A DNA stretch of 64,000 bases from Nocardia acididurans (GTDB lineage Bacteria > Actinomycetota > Actinomycetes > Mycobacteriales > Mycobacteriaceae), in contig NZ_JAERRJ010000004.1 of NCBI RefSeq assembly GCF_016741815.1, positions 186,001 to 250,000 on the forward strand. Reading direction: 5' to 3'. The position numbers and the translations under genes were made by a program. Positions 10,601 to 19,700 of the stretch are shown here, piece after piece. Position 1 is the first letter of the stretch. Every line of letters starts with the position of its first letter. The notes beneath the pieces are model-generated. The model was not told where the DNA came from and made no database searches. It saw only the letters and a program-made list of their open reading frames with translations.

Positions 10601-11282
10601 GGCCTTGGCGGTATTGAGCGAGAGCCAGCAGCCGGACGGATTCCTCACGTTCGGGATGGGACTCGACGTGGCGGTGGAGGGCGGCGGCCACCTCTGCGGG
10701 ACGGTTCAGGTGCAGCGCGGTGGCGGCGCGGAGTTCCAGTGCAGTCCAGCGCAATTCGGTGAGCCTAGTGATTTCGGGCGCGGACCAGGCGGTATCGACA
10801 TAGGGGGCGTAGGCGTCGCCGCGCCAGAGGGACAGGGCCGTGTCCAGGATGCGGAGCCGGATCGCCGGATCGGTGGCGGTGTCCGCGTGGCGCAGCAGCT
10901 CCTCGAAACGCCAGGCGTCGACAGTGGCGGCGTCGCGGGCGAGGGCGTAGCCGGGAGGCTGGGAGATCAGGACGCGAGCGGGGGCACGCCGGGGACGGTC
11001 GGGCTCCAGAGCGCGCCGCAGATGCGAAATATGCGCCTGGAGAGCGGCTCCCGCCTTGGGCGGCGGCTCACCGGCCCACAGCTCGTCGATGAACCGGTCG
11101 GCGGAAACGACCTCGCCGCCCGCCACCACCAGCCGCGCCAGCACCGCCCCCTGCATCGGGCCGCGCAGCACCGCCTGTTCACCGTTCACCACGACGCGAA
11201 ACGCGCCGAGCACATCCACGAACACCACGCACCGAATATCGCCCCCGACACCCGATTCCGTATCGGAACGAACGATTGACAC
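7605..11282 (-). CDS. SARP/BTAD-domain transcriptional activator with AAA ATPase module
   Basis: A 1225-residue regulator of AfsR/DnrI type. Residues about 17-110 form an OmpR-like winged-helix domain, with FIDELWAGEPPPKAG and HISHLRRALEP as in SARPs. About 120-270 is the bacterial transcriptional activation (BTAD) domain, ending in NTEFGIDPGPPLRTLESAIL. An AAA domain follows a Pro/Ala-rich linker; Walker A GEAGAGKT is near 343-350. The C-terminal half is helical and TPR-like. Start GTG at 11282. Such proteins activate secondary metabolism or stress genes when nucleotide-bound. No biosynthetic cluster is adjacent, so the target is unknown. Confidence 0.85.
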   Translation of the reverse strand: MSIVRSDTESGVGGDIRCVVFVDVLGAFRVVVNGEQAVLRGPMQGAVLARLVVAGGEVVSADRFIDELWAGEPPPKAGAALQAHISHLRRALEPDRPRRAPARVLISQPPGYALARDAATVDAWRFEELLRHADTATDPAIRLRILDTALSLWRGDAYAPYVDTAWSAPEITRLTELRWTALELRAATALHLNRPAEVAAALHRHVESHPEREESVRLLALAQYRQGRQLAALETLRRVRAHLNTEFGIDPGPPLRTLESAILAHAPELDHTPPALAPPIAVQPPPSGAAFSELNAETDSAATEPAATIPAVPAEVAVGYAAERAGLLAAAEEARTGRSRVVWIDGEAGAGKTTLVSSAASALAAAGWTVVAGHCPEVDGAPAAWAWIELAEGLADRRTRPGAPVTDAGFARLEGDFGTSAVIADVSVESARDLADFDVSATPFELARSFVERCRGRVAGGPVAVLLEDAHRADSATLQVLRQVVAWLAGEPVLFVVTSRGSEAGNELQATAAALAGVTASRFELSGLDAEAVRAVMAAAGMPVIDGATLALVRDRTGGNPMFVRELAKLAAAEGDLLAVPVGVREVLRRRIARLPADAARMLRFMAVWGDEVGFDDLLELAEENEDTLVDLVDTAVVAGLLRIGRAGRIRFGHALTRDAVYDEIPALRRGRMHWTALRVAERGPHRDLDALAHHAIAGATGSTAEQALRHVVAAARQCVARGAHSDAVPLWRAAVDLHVLAGHIADHGDAAASTDRARPHDMMVDRAVGSDVLEAMCSLTTALGYGGNDTSARAVRLRALDLAHVLAVPRGMPEESEKRTTATGFAAPADGETGAGGLSPGHRDRASAGADSVVDGVLGAVSAASDPVAYVLSSWRAPVIWGTRDKRLPDTRIVEALAAALARPLPAATRVRLLVATVFEVEGNDDPRAFAAAAEALATARTLDDPELLCAALNARAFLALGPDLWDEREPLASELLTVSTAAGFVEYQAVAHFLQCLIACGASDLVGARAAVERGLECASGGQLRQLLAVLSLFSAVLAALRGDLATAEAIYARCSADLVASGTANGAELMIAARMMLGWARGDLSQLAEPMGAVHAVAPDALVFAYVVALLDAGEIDCARTVFRAAGPTQRDHYWSVMAVFRARGAVRLGEMDAVRECYADMAPRSGTMAGLDTGSVVYGPLDAVLAELADALGEHVAAERYRESAAAVSAHIRAQLAELDA

Positions 11283-11363
11283 CGCGAAGCGGCGAGTCGT
11301 CCGCCCATGATCAACGAGCGGCGCGGGCGGAAAGCGAGCCGGATTTCCGCCCCGAGCGCTGCC

Positions 11364-12011
11364 TCACGCCTGGCTGGCAGTGGTGGTGCGGAAGGCTGCG
11401 ACGGCGAGGACGACTCCGACCACGATGGTGCCGGGGATGATCCAGACACCCTCCGCGCCGGGCAGTCCGGGGGCCGCGCCCATGGCGACGACCGCGACCA
11501 GGATGAGGATTCCGGATACGCGGCCCAGGGCCGGGGCGGGGCGGGCGATCGCCGCGACCGCCAGCAGGATCAGGCCGAGCAGCAGGGTGGCCGCGAGCGG
11601 ATTGAGCAGGGGTGCGGCGGCGTCCTCTATGGCGTGCTGGTCGTGGTGATCGAGCTGGGTGACGACGAACATCTCGTGGTACGCGCCGATCGGCACCGTG
11701 ACCGCGAATCCGATGAAGAGCAGGGGCGCTGCCGCTGCGCGAAGTTTCGCTGTCCAATCGGATTCACCGATGGTGGCGCGCAGGGCGGCGAAGATCACCG
11801 GCAGGCCCACGGCGATCAGGACCGAGCCGAGGGCGAAGGTCAGGTGGGCCGCTTTCCAGGTGGCGGCCTGTTCGGCCGCCTCCGAATGCTCCAGGGGGTG
11901 CAGGGCGTTGCCGATCGACCAGAGCACCCCTCCGGCAATGAGGAGGTAGGCGCGGCGGATCCGGTCGCGGGTGATGGCGGCTGAGAGCTGAGGTGTCGCA
12001 AGTGTTGTCAC
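11364..12011 (-). CDS. Six-TM hypothetical membrane protein
   Basis: A 215-residue protein with about six hydrophobic helices. The N-terminal segment contains LLIAGGVLWSIGNALHPLEH and a conserved-looking HPLEHSEAAEQAATWKAAH motif between TM1 and TM2; a polar loop VTQLDHHDQHAIEDAA separates TM3 and TM4. The His/Glu/Asp-rich loops could coordinate a metal or haem, but this is speculation. Start GTG at 12011. It runs away from the metY riboswitch region and lies just upstream of the SARP gene on the same strand (82-bp gap). No family is confidently recognised. Confidence 0.65.
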   Translation of the reverse strand: MTTLATPQLSAAITRDRIRRAYLLIAGGVLWSIGNALHPLEHSEAAEQAATWKAAHLTFALGSVLIAVGLPVIFAALRATIGESDWTAKLRAAAAPLLFIGFAVTVPIGAYHEMFVVTQLDHHDQHAIEDAAAPLLNPLAATLLLGLILLAVAAIARPAPALGRVSGILILVAVVAMGAAPGLPGAEGVWIIPGTIVVGVVLAVAAFRTTTASQA

Positions 12012-12165
12012 CGCATCACGGTGGGCGACGGCGGTTGACCTGGACTTGCGGGCGACTTGCGACGCCGCAGGAACTCCGCTCGCTGATGAACGCCTTCCTG
12101 GCCGTCATCGACAGTGTGTCCGGCCCCACTTCGGAAACAGCGGCGTCCGCCCGTTAGAATCTCGC

Positions 12166-12285
12166 AACAGGTCAAGAGCATCAGCGTCAAGCCCCGGCTA
12201 GCTGATCGGCAACCCTCCAGCTGCGGTGGGGTGCTCCGGGTGAGGACCGGGCGCTCGAGGGCCGAGCGCAAGCGCACTGTAGGAG
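12166..12285 (+). ncRNA. SAM-IV riboswitch
   Basis: The leader of metY has the linear signature of the actinobacterial SAM-IV class: GGTCAAGAG, then CAGCG, AAGCCCCGGCT, GCTG, CGGCAACCCTCC, GCGGTGGGGTGC and CCGGGTGAGGAC in that order from about 12170 to 12249. A GC-rich stem region follows to about 12285. SAM-IV is known upstream of metY/metX-type sulfur genes in Nocardia, Mycobacterium and Streptomyces, where S-adenosylmethionine binding lowers expression. About 90 nt separate it from the metY start, and no classic U-run terminator is evident there. Confidence 0.9.
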
Positions 12286-12376
12286 GTCACCGAAATGTGT
12301 TGTTGTCGAAGCCGATCCGCTTTCAGATAACGTCAGACTTCCGCCATTCGGCGACCTTGTTTTTATGGAGCAGGAC

Positions 12377-13714
12377 ATGAGTGACTCGACCGCGCCCGCG
12401 AACACCGAAACGGACCCGGCCGGCTGGTCCTTCGAGACCAAGCAGATCCATGCCGGGCAGGCGCCCGACGCCGCCACCGGGGCTCGCGCGCTGCCGATCT
12501 ACCAGACCACTTCCTACGCCTTCCGCGACACCGACCACGCCGCCGCGCTGTTCGGTCTCGCCGAGCCGGGCAATATCTACACCCGCATCATGAACCCCAC
12601 CCAGGACGTGGTGGAGCAGCGCATCGCCGCTCTCGAGGGCGGTGTCGCGGCCCTGCTGCTGGCCTCCGGGCAGGCGGCGGAAACCTACGCGATCCTGAAC
12701 CTGGCGCAGGCCGGGGACCACATCGTGGCCAGCCCGCACCTGTACGGCGGCACCTACAACCTGCTGCACTACTCGCTGCCGAAGCTGGGCATCGAGGTGA
12801 GCTTCGTCGAGGATCCCGACGATCTCGCGCAGTGGCAGGCCGCGGTGCGCCCGAACACGAAGGCTTTCTACGGGGAGACGGTCGCGAACCCGAGCAGCTC
12901 GATCCTGGATATTCCGGGTATCGCCGGGGTCGCGCACGCCGCGGGCGTCCCGCTGATCGTGGACAACACGGTCGCCACGCCGTACCTGATCCAGCCGCTG
13001 AAGCACGGCGCGGACATCGTCGTGCACTCGGCCACCAAGTACCTGGGCGGCCACGGTTCCGCGGTCGCGGGCGTGATCGTGGACGGCGGCACCTTCGACT
13101 GGACGGTGCGCGACGCGGCGGGCGAGTCCCGCTTCCCCGGTTTCACGACCCCGGACCCCAGCTACCACGGCGCCGTATTCGCCGATCTCGGCGCTCCGGC
13201 GTTCGCGCTCAAGGCGCGTGTGCAGTTGCTGCGCGATCTGGGTGCGGCCGTCGCGCCGTTCAACGCCTTCCTCATCGCGCAGGGCATCGAGACGCTGAGC
13301 CTGCGTGTCGAGCGGCATGTCGCGAATGCCGAAGCGGTGGCGGAGTTCCTGACGCAGCAGCCGGGCGTCGAGGCGGTCTATTACGCGGGTCTGCCCAGCT
13401 CGCCCTGGCATGAGCGCGGCAAACAACTGGCACCCAAGGGTGTGGGCGCGATCGTGTCCTTCGAGCTGGCCGGCGGCGTGGACGCGGGCAAGAAGTTCGT
13501 GGACGCTCTGAGCCTGCACAGCCATGTCGCTAACATCGGGGATGTGCGCTCGCTCGTCATCCACCCGGCCTCCACCACCCACTCGCAGCTGACGCCCGCC
13601 GAGCAGCTCGCGTCCGGCGTTACGCCTGGTCTGGTGCGTTTGGCAGTGGGCATCGAGGGTATCGACGACATCCTGGCGGATCTGCGAGCCGGACTGACGG
13701 CGGCGGCGCTTTGA
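12377..13714 (+). CDS. metY: O-acetylhomoserine aminocarboxypropyltransferase (sulfhydrylase)
   Basis: A 445-residue PLP enzyme of the Cys/Met metabolism family that makes homocysteine from O-acetyl-L-homoserine and sulfide. Segments include [12 protein letters not shown] at the N-terminus, [13 protein letters not shown], and [11 protein letters not shown] carrying the PLP Schiff-base lysine (about Lys221). It aligns closely along its length with M. tuberculosis MetC (Rv3340). I prefer the ATG at 12377, with GGAGCAGG 3-9 nt upstream, over the in-frame ATG at 12365. The SAM-IV riboswitch precedes it and metX overlaps its stop codon, so the two are translationally coupled. Confidence 0.95.
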   Translation: MSDSTAPANTETDPAGWSFETKQIHAGQAPDAATGARALPIYQTTSYAFRDTDHAAALFGLAEPGNIYTRIMNPTQDVVEQRIAALEGGVAALLLASGQAAETYAILNLAQAGDHIVASPHLYGGTYNLLHYSLPKLGIEVSFVEDPDDLAQWQAAVRPNTKAFYGETVANPSSSILDIPGIAGVAHAAGVPLIVDNTVATPYLIQPLKHGADIVVHSATKYLGGHGSAVAGVIVDGGTFDWTVRDAAGESRFPGFTTPDPSYHGAVFADLGAPAFALKARVQLLRDLGAAVAPFNAFLIAQGIETLSLRVERHVANAEAVAEFLTQQPGVEAVYYAGLPSSPWHERGKQLAPKGVGAIVSFELAGGVDAGKKFVDALSLHSHVANIGDVRSLVIHPASTTHSQLTPAEQLASGVTPGLVRLAVGIEGIDDILADLRAGLTAAAL

Positions 13715-14874
13715 CCGTGAGCATCGACTCGAGCACCTCCCGGCCGGCGGCGGAAGTTCTGCTTCCGCCGTCCGACGGCACGCTCGGCAGCATCGTGATC
13801 GGGGATGTCGAGCTGGAGAACGGCGCCGTCATCCCCGACGTGACGCTGGCCGTGCAGCGGTGGGGCGAACTCTCGGCGAACGCGGACAATGTGGTGCTCA
13901 TCGAGCATGCGCTGACCGGTGATTCGCATGTGGTCGGCGCCGCCGACGTGCACCACGCGCAGGCCGGCTGGTGGGACGGCGTGGTCGGGCCGGGCGCGCC
14001 GATCGACACCCGCGAATGGTGTGTCATCGCCACCAACGTGCTCGGCGGCTGTAAGGGCAGCACCGGTCCGGCGTCCCTGGCCGCCGACGGAAAGCCCTGG
14101 GGCGCACGGTTTCCCGAGATCACCATCCGCGATCAGGTGCGGGCCGAGGAGAAGCTGTTCGACCTGCTCGGCATCGACCGGCTGGCCGCGGTGGTCGGCG
14201 GGTCCATGGGCGGCATGCGGGTGCTCGAATGGATGATCGGCTCGCCCGAGCGGGTGGGCGCGGCGCTGGTGCTGGCCGTCGGCGCGCGCGCCACGGCCGA
14301 TCAGATCGGCACGCAGACCACCCAGATCGCCGTCATCAAGTCCGATCCGGACTGGCAGGGCGGCAACTATCACGGCAGCGATCGCGCGCCGATGACCGGT
14401 ATGGGCCTGGCGCGGCGCATCGCGCACCTGACCTACCGCACCGAACAGGAGCTCGACCACCGCTTCGAGAATCACGCCCAGGGTGAGGAGAACCCTTGGG
14501 ACGGTGGGCGTTACGCGGTGCAGAGCTATCTGGAGTACCAGGCCGACAAGCTCGTCTCACGCTTCGATCCGGCCACCTACGTCCTGCTCACCGAGGCCAT
14601 GAACCGGCACGACGTGGGCCGCGGGCGCGGTGGCGTCGAGGCCGCGCTGACCTCGACGGTGGTGCCGTGCGTGGTCGGCGGCGTGGATTCGGATCGGCTG
14701 TATCCGCTGCGCACGCAGCAGGAGCTGGCGGATCTGCTGCCCGGGTGCAAGGGCCTGGAGATCGTGCGTTCGCGTGACGGTCACGACGGGTTCCTGACCG
14801 AGACCGAGGCGGTGGGCAAGCTCATGGTCGAGACCATGGATCTGGCGCGGACCGTGCGGACTTCGCGGCGCTGA
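13711..14874 (+). CDS. metX: Homoserine O-acetyltransferase
   Basis: A 387-residue alpha/beta-hydrolase-fold enzyme that transfers acetyl from acetyl-CoA to L-homoserine, supplying the substrate of metY. The nucleophile elbow [14 protein letters not shown] carries the catalytic Ser (about 165). The acid is probably the Asp of VDSDRLYPL, and the His lies in DGHDGFLTE near the C-terminus. [15 protein letters not shown] and [12 protein letters not shown] are family hallmarks (also in M. tuberculosis MetA, Rv3341). The TTG at 13711 overlaps the metY stop by 4 nt; the GTG at 13717 is an alternative start. The gene closes the riboswitch-controlled operon. Confidence 0.95.
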   Translation: MTVSIDSSTSRPAAEVLLPPSDGTLGSIVIGDVELENGAVIPDVTLAVQRWGELSANADNVVLIEHALTGDSHVVGAADVHHAQAGWWDGVVGPGAPIDTREWCVIATNVLGGCKGSTGPASLAADGKPWGARFPEITIRDQVRAEEKLFDLLGIDRLAAVVGGSMGGMRVLEWMIGSPERVGAALVLAVGARATADQIGTQTTQIAVIKSDPDWQGGNYHGSDRAPMTGMGLARRIAHLTYRTEQELDHRFENHAQGEENPWDGGRYAVQSYLEYQADKLVSRFDPATYVLLTEAMNRHDVGRGRGGVEAALTSTVVPCVVGGVDSDRLYPLRTQQELADLLPGCKGLEIVRSRDGHDGFLTETEAVGKLMVETMDLARTVRTSRR

Positions 14875-14886
14875 GCCCGCGGCTGC

Positions 14887-14918
14887 CGACCGTCCGGTCC
14901 TTCCAGACCGAACGGTCG
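14887..14918 (+). terminator. Hairpin terminator of the metY-metX operon
   Basis: CGACCGT-C-CGGTC pairs with GACCG-A-ACGGTCG. This gives a 7+5 bp stem with one mismatch and a CTTCCA loop, starting 12 nt after the metX stop. It has a TTG-rich but not U-rich tail. Confidence 0.55.
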
Positions 14919-15032
14919 TCAGAGTCGCCCTTGTTTCCGCCGAATTATCCTGACGCACTTCCGGTTTCACCACAGTGACGCCTCGGTTACCGGCACCCCG
15001 ATTCCGAGACGCAGAACCACTGCGGCTCTACT

Positions 15033-15203
15033 ATGAAATCCATGACAGCGGCATTCGATGACATGGATCTGCGCGATCTCGTCGACCTGCTCTCCGACGA
15101 GGAAAAGCGCGAACTACGCCCCGCCATCCTGCGCGTTCTACACCGCCTGCCATCGCAGGAGGTGCTGCGCCGAGATCTCACCAGACGCCTGGTGACCAAA
15201 TAA
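15033..15203 (+). CDS. Small hypothetical helical protein (56 residues)
   Basis: An open frame from the ATG at 15033 (or in-frame ATG at 15042) to TAA at 15201-15203 encodes MKSMTAAFDDMDLRDLVDLL followed by SDEEKRELRPAILRVLHRLP and a basic tail ending in RRLVTK. Third codon positions are mostly G/C, as in neighbouring genes. A TACTAT -10 box at 15029-15034 places a transcription start near 15041-15042. The ATG at 15042 would then be leaderless (53 residues) and is perhaps the real start. No family is recognised; the amphipathic charged helix suggests a small regulator or partner protein. Confidence 0.5.
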   Translation: MKSMTAAFDDMDLRDLVDLLSDEEKRELRPAILRVLHRLPSQEVLRRDLTRRLVTK

Positions 15204-15217
15204 CCCGAGCCCGCGGG

Positions 15218-15535
15218 TTACGTCACTCCCAGCGTGCTGATCGTGGCGGCCACGGCAATGATCGTGCCGCCCAGCACCGCCATCCACGCCACATCGAAGC
15301 GCTTACTGCGCACAGCCAGCAAACCCACCCGCTCGGTCGGCAGCATCATCCTGAATGCTGCCCCGAGCAACGTCGCGCCGCCGATGACATACGTCCCGCG
15401 CCGCCACCTGTCCCACGCCAGGAACACCACCGCCACCAGCAGCACGGCCCCGATCACCAGCATCGGCAGATTGTCGCGGCAGAACGCACCGAATCGACTG
15501 CTCCGGCTCTCGGGAGCGGCATGGGCGGCAGACAC
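15218..15535 (-). CDS. DUF3017 family small membrane protein
   Basis: A protein of about 105 residues with three hydrophobic helices: one in NLPMLVIGAVLLVAVVFLAW, one around YVIGGATLLGAAFRM, and a C-terminal one in MAVLGGTIIAVAATISTLGV. The central LPTERVGLLAVRSKRFDV segment and size match DUF3017 proteins of Corynebacteriales (M. tuberculosis Rv3355c is one). The open frame extends to 15925, but that part overlaps the real methyltransferase gene on the other strand. I therefore use the GTG at 15535; an ATG at 15565 is possible. Its function is unknown. Confidence 0.7.
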   Translation of the reverse strand: MSAAHAAPESRSSRFGAFCRDNLPMLVIGAVLLVAVVFLAWDRWRRGTYVIGGATLLGAAFRMMLPTERVGLLAVRSKRFDVAWMAVLGGTIIAVAATISTLGVT

Positions 15536-15580
15536 GGTCCCGAGCTTAACGGCAACACCCCGCATGGGATGCTGGAGCCC

Positions 15581-16045
15581 GTGTTCCATCTGGTGTTCTT
15601 CGAACCGCGCATCCCGCCCAATACCGGCAATGCCATCCGATTGGCCGCCGGTACCGGATGCCATCTGCACCTGATCGAACCCCTCGGCTTCGACCTGTCC
15701 GAACCGAAACTCAAGCGCGCGGGCCTGGACTACCACGACCTCGCCTCGGTGACCGTGCACGCGAATCTGGGCGCGGCGTGGAAGGTGTTGCAGCCCGAGC
15801 GGGTCTACGCGTTCACCGCCACCGCCACCACACACAACACCGATATCGCCTATCGCGAGGGTGATGTGCTGCTGTTCGGGCCGGAGCCCACCGGGCTGCC
15901 CGCGGAGGTGCTGGCGGATCCGCACATCACCGAGCAGCTGCGCATCCCGATGATTCCGGGGCGGCGATCCATGAACCTGTCCAACGCGGCGGCCGTCGCG
16001 GTGTACGAGGGCTGGCGGCAGCTCGGGTTCCCGGGCGCGGTGTGA
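15581..16045 (+). CDS. tRNA (cytidine(34)-2'-O)-methyltransferase, TrmL/SpoU family
   Basis: A 154-residue SPOUT (trefoil-knot) methyltransferase. EPRIPPNTGNAIRLAAGTGC near the N-terminus is motif 1, LLFGPEPTGLP the middle motif, and IPMIPGRRSMNLSNAAAVAV the C-terminal knot that binds S-adenosylmethionine. The length equals stand-alone TrmL proteins, and the sequence follows M. tuberculosis Rv3366 closely, including its start; hence the GTG at 15581 with GGGATGCTGGAG upstream. TrmL methylates the wobble nucleotide of certain tRNA-Leu species. The next gene overlaps it by 4 nt (GTGA). Confidence 0.88.
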   Translation: MFHLVFFEPRIPPNTGNAIRLAAGTGCHLHLIEPLGFDLSEPKLKRAGLDYHDLASVTVHANLGAAWKVLQPERVYAFTATATTHNTDIAYREGDVLLFGPEPTGLPAEVLADPHITEQLRIPMIPGRRSMNLSNAAAVAVYEGWRQLGFPGAV

Positions 16046-16272
16046 CCACCGTCGTGCGGGCCACCATCAAGCCCGGCAGCAAGAAGGGGCCGCTGGTCGA
16101 GACCCTCGCCGACGGCAGCCTGCAGCTGTACGTGCGGGCGCCCGCGGTGGAGGGCAAGGCCAACAAAGCCGCCTGCGAGCTGCTGGCCGAGCACTACGGC
16201 GTACCGAAGTCCGCCGTCACCCTCACCGCGGGAGCCACCTCCCGGTTCAAACGCTTCGAGATCGACGACTGA
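16042..16272 (+). CDS. DUF167 (YggU-family) protein
   Basis: A 76-residue protein with the DUF167 signature: IKPGSKKGPLVE at the start, then LYVRAPAVEGKANKAACELL and a C-terminal TLTAGATSRFKRFEID. The start GTG overlaps the stop of the TrmL-like gene (GTGA), indicating translational coupling. The biochemical role of DUF167 is not established. Confidence 0.85.
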   Translation: MTTVVRATIKPGSKKGPLVETLADGSLQLYVRAPAVEGKANKAACELLAEHYGVPKSAVTLTAGATSRFKRFEIDD

Positions 16273-16309
16273 GCGTCGCCGCTCACGTTCAGGAACGCAC
16301 GTCTTCCGT

Positions 16310-16705
16310 TCAGGAACGCACGGCCACGGCATCCACCTCGAAGAGCATGCCCGGCAGCGCCAGCGCGGCCACACCCGAAAGAGTCTGCGCGGGCGGCTGA
16401 TCGCCCCAGATCTCGGCGATCTTCTTCCCGAGCACGGTCAGCTTGTCCAGATCGTGCGCGACGATGTGGGTGCGCAGCTGAGCCACATCGGAGTAGTCCA
16501 GACCGACTGTGCGCAAAGCCTTTCCGAGATTGGCGAAGGCATTGGCGACCTGCTCGGCGAAATCCTCGGTCGTGGTGTGACCATTCTCGTCGGAGTCGTA
16601 CTGGCCCGCGATGAAGACCAGTTCACCACTGACACGGGCGATATGGCTGTAGCCGAAGCCGGTCGGGTCGTGCAGCTCGGCGGGGTTGATCAGTTCGATG
16701 GCCAC
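16310..16705 (-). CDS. RidA/YjgF/YER057c/UK114 family protein
   Basis: A 131-residue trimer-forming RidA-superfamily protein. The first strand is followed by VSGELVFIAGQYDSDENG, and the C-terminal region has PPAQTLSGVAALALPGMLFE, where the family signature is normally P-ARt-v-v--L. An Arg usually needed for imine deaminase activity (the R of ARS/ART) appears replaced by Gln-Thr (AQT). It may therefore belong to a RidA subfamily without 2-aminoacrylate deaminase activity (inference). The GTG start at 16705 has GAAGGAATC upstream. It lies 75 bp downstream of dnaE2 on the same strand. Confidence 0.82.
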   Translation of the reverse strand: MAIELINPAELHDPTGFGYSHIARVSGELVFIAGQYDSDENGHTTTEDFAEQVANAFANLGKALRTVGLDYSDVAQLRTHIVAHDLDKLTVLGKKIAEIWGDQPPAQTLSGVAALALPGMLFEVDAVAVRS

Positions 16706-16780
16706 GATGATTCCTTCGTTCGTCGGTACGCGATATCAGGACGACGACGCGGAGGCCGAGATCGTGACCCGCGTTCGCTG

Positions 16781-19700
16781 TCAGCGGAAGTCACGGGAGC
16801 GGGCGGTGATCCGCAGATCCAATCGCTGCAGGTGATCGGCCACCACGGTGACCGCACCCTCCGCGTTCTGCACCCGGCCGCGAATGAGCAGCGCGGGCGC
16901 GGACTGGGCCAGCCGCCGATAGCGCGCCCACAGGCCCACCGAGCAGACCACGTTCACCATGCCGGTCTCGTCCTCCAGATTCAGGAAGGTGACGCCCTGC
17001 GCGGTGGCGGGCCGCTGCCGGTGCGTGACCGCGCCGCCCACCAGAACCCGGGTGCCGTCCGGGATGTCGAGCAACCCGGCGGCCGGGACGACGCCCAGCG
17101 CGGCCAGGCGGTCGCGCAGGAATTCGGTCGGATAGCTGTCGGGTGAGATGCCGGTCGCCCAGACGTCGGCGGCAGCCAGTTCCAGATCACTCATTCCGGG
17201 GAGCACGGGGGCGGCGGTGACCGCGCCGGTGCCCGGAATACGGTCGGCGCGTTCGGCAGCGGCGGCTCCGGCGGCCCACAGCGCCTGGCGGCGCGTGATG
17301 CCCAGACTGCCCAGCGCGCCCGCCGTGGCCAGCGCCTCGGCCTGCGGGACGGTCAGCTCCACCCGGCCGGTGAGATCCACGAACGACGTGTACGGCCCGG
17401 ATTCCCTTGCGGTGACGATCTTTTCGGCCAGCTCCGCCCCGAGCTGACGGATCGAGGCCAGCCCGAGCCGGATCTGCGTACCCTTCGCCTCGAGGGTCGC
17501 CTCGGCCAGACTGCGGTTGATATCCGGGCCGTGCACCGCGACACCGTGCCGCCGGGCATCGGCCACCAGCGACTGCGGGGAGTAGAAGCCCATCGGCTGC
17601 GCCCGCAGCAGACCCGCGCAGAAGGCCGCCGGATGATGCAGCTTGAACCACGACGAATAGAACACGATCGACGCGAAACTCTGCGAATGGCTTTCCGGGA
17701 AACCGAAATTCGCGAAGGCGTACACCTTCTCGTAGATGCGGTCCGCCACCTCGCCGGAGATCCCGTGCAACTCCCGCATACCGGCGTAGAAGCGTTCGCG
17801 CAGCCGCTCCATCTTCTCCGTGGAACGCTTGGAGCCCATGGCGCGGCGCAGCTGATCGGCCTCGGCGGGCGTGAAACCCGCGACATCTACGGCCATCTGC
17901 ATGAGCTGCTCCTGGAACAGCGGGATGCCGAGCGTGCGCGCCAGCGAATTCTCCAGTGCCGCATGGTCGTAGGTGACCTTCTCCTGCCCGTTGCGGCGGC
18001 GGATGTAGGGGTGCACCGAGCCGCCCTGGATGGGACCGGGACGGATGAGCGCGACCTCGACCACCAGGTCGTAGAAGGTGCGCGGTTTCAAGCGCGGCAG
18101 GGTGGCCATCTGGGCGCGGGATTCCACCTGGAAGACGCCGACCGAGTCGGCGCGGCACAGCATGTCGTAGACGGCGGGTTCGGCCAGATCCAGGGTGTGC
18201 AGTTCCACCGTCTCGCCCTTGTGCTCGCGCACCAGGTCGATCATGTAGTGCAGGGCCGAGAGCATGCCGAGGCCGAGCAGGTCGAATTTCACCAAACCCA
18301 CCGAGGCGCAATCATCCTTGTCCCACTGCAGGACGCTGCGACCGGGCATGCGCGCCCATTCGGTCGGGCATACATCGGCGATGGGGCGGTCGCAGATCAC
18401 CATGCCGCCGGAGTGGATGCCCAGATGCCGCGGCAGGCCCTCCAATTCGCCGGCGAGGGCGAGGACGTCGTCGGGGATATCGGTGTGCTCCTCCTTCGCG
18501 ACGCCGGTCCAGCGGCTCACCTGTTTACTCCAGGCGTCCTGCCGGCCGGTCGAAAAGCCCAGGGCGCGTGCGGCATCGCGGACCGAGGAGCGGCCGCGGT
18601 AGGTGATCACATTGGCCACCTGCGCGGCGTACTCGCGCCCATACTTGGCGTAGACGTGCTGGATCGCCTCCTCGCGGCGATCCGATTCGATATCCACGTC
18701 GATATCGGGCGGGCCGTCCCGCTCCGGGGACAGGAACCGCTCGAACAGCAGCTTGTTCTCCACCGGGTCCACATTGGTGATGCCGATGGCGTAGCAGACC
18801 GCCGAGTTCGCGGCGGAACCTCTTCCCTGACAGAGGATGTCGCTGTCCCGGCAGAAGCTGACGATATCGTGCACCACCAGGAAGTAGCCCGGGAAACCGA
18901 GCCGCTCGATCACTCGCAGTTCGTGCTCGAGCTGGTCGTACGCCTTCGGGTTGCCGTCGCGCGGACCGTAGCGGCGCGCCGCGCCCTGATAGGTGAGTTC
19001 CCGCAGCCATGAGTTCTCGTCGTATCCCTCCGGCACGTCGAACGGCGGCAGCTTCGGGGCGATCAGCCTCAGGTCGAAGGCGCAATCCCGGCCCAGGGCA
19101 ACGGCATTCGCGACCGCCTCCGGGCAGGCCGCGAACAGGCGCGCCATCTCCGCCCCCGAGCGCAGGTGCGCGCCGCCGGTCGGGGCGAGCCAGCCCGCCA
19201 TCTCGTCCAGACTGCTGCGCGCCCGGATGGCGGTCAGCGCCATGGCGCGGCGGCGCTGCGGCGGAGCGGCGAAATGCGCTCCGGTGGTGGCGAGTACGGG
19301 CAGTCCGAGACGCTCGGCCAGGGCGATGAGGCGAGCATTGCGCTCATCGTCCTCGGGCACCCCGTGATGGGTGAGCTCCACGCTGACCCGGTCGCGCCCG
19401 AAGCGCTCCACCAGCTCCCGCAGCGCCGCCTCCGCCGCCGCGTCACCCTGCTGCAGGGCTTGCCGCACATGCCCTTTCCGGCAGCCGGTGAGAATATGCC
19501 AGTGCCCGCCCGCCGCCTCGGTGAGCCGATCCAGGTCGTAGCGCAGAATGCCCTTCTCCCCCGCCACCATGTGCGCCGCCGCCATCTCCCGCGACAGGCG
19601 GCGGTAGCCCTCCTGCCCGCGCGCCAGCACCAGCAGATGCGGTCCGACCGGATCGGGTGTGCCGGTGCGCGGGGCGGAATCGCTCCACGCGGAATCGGGA

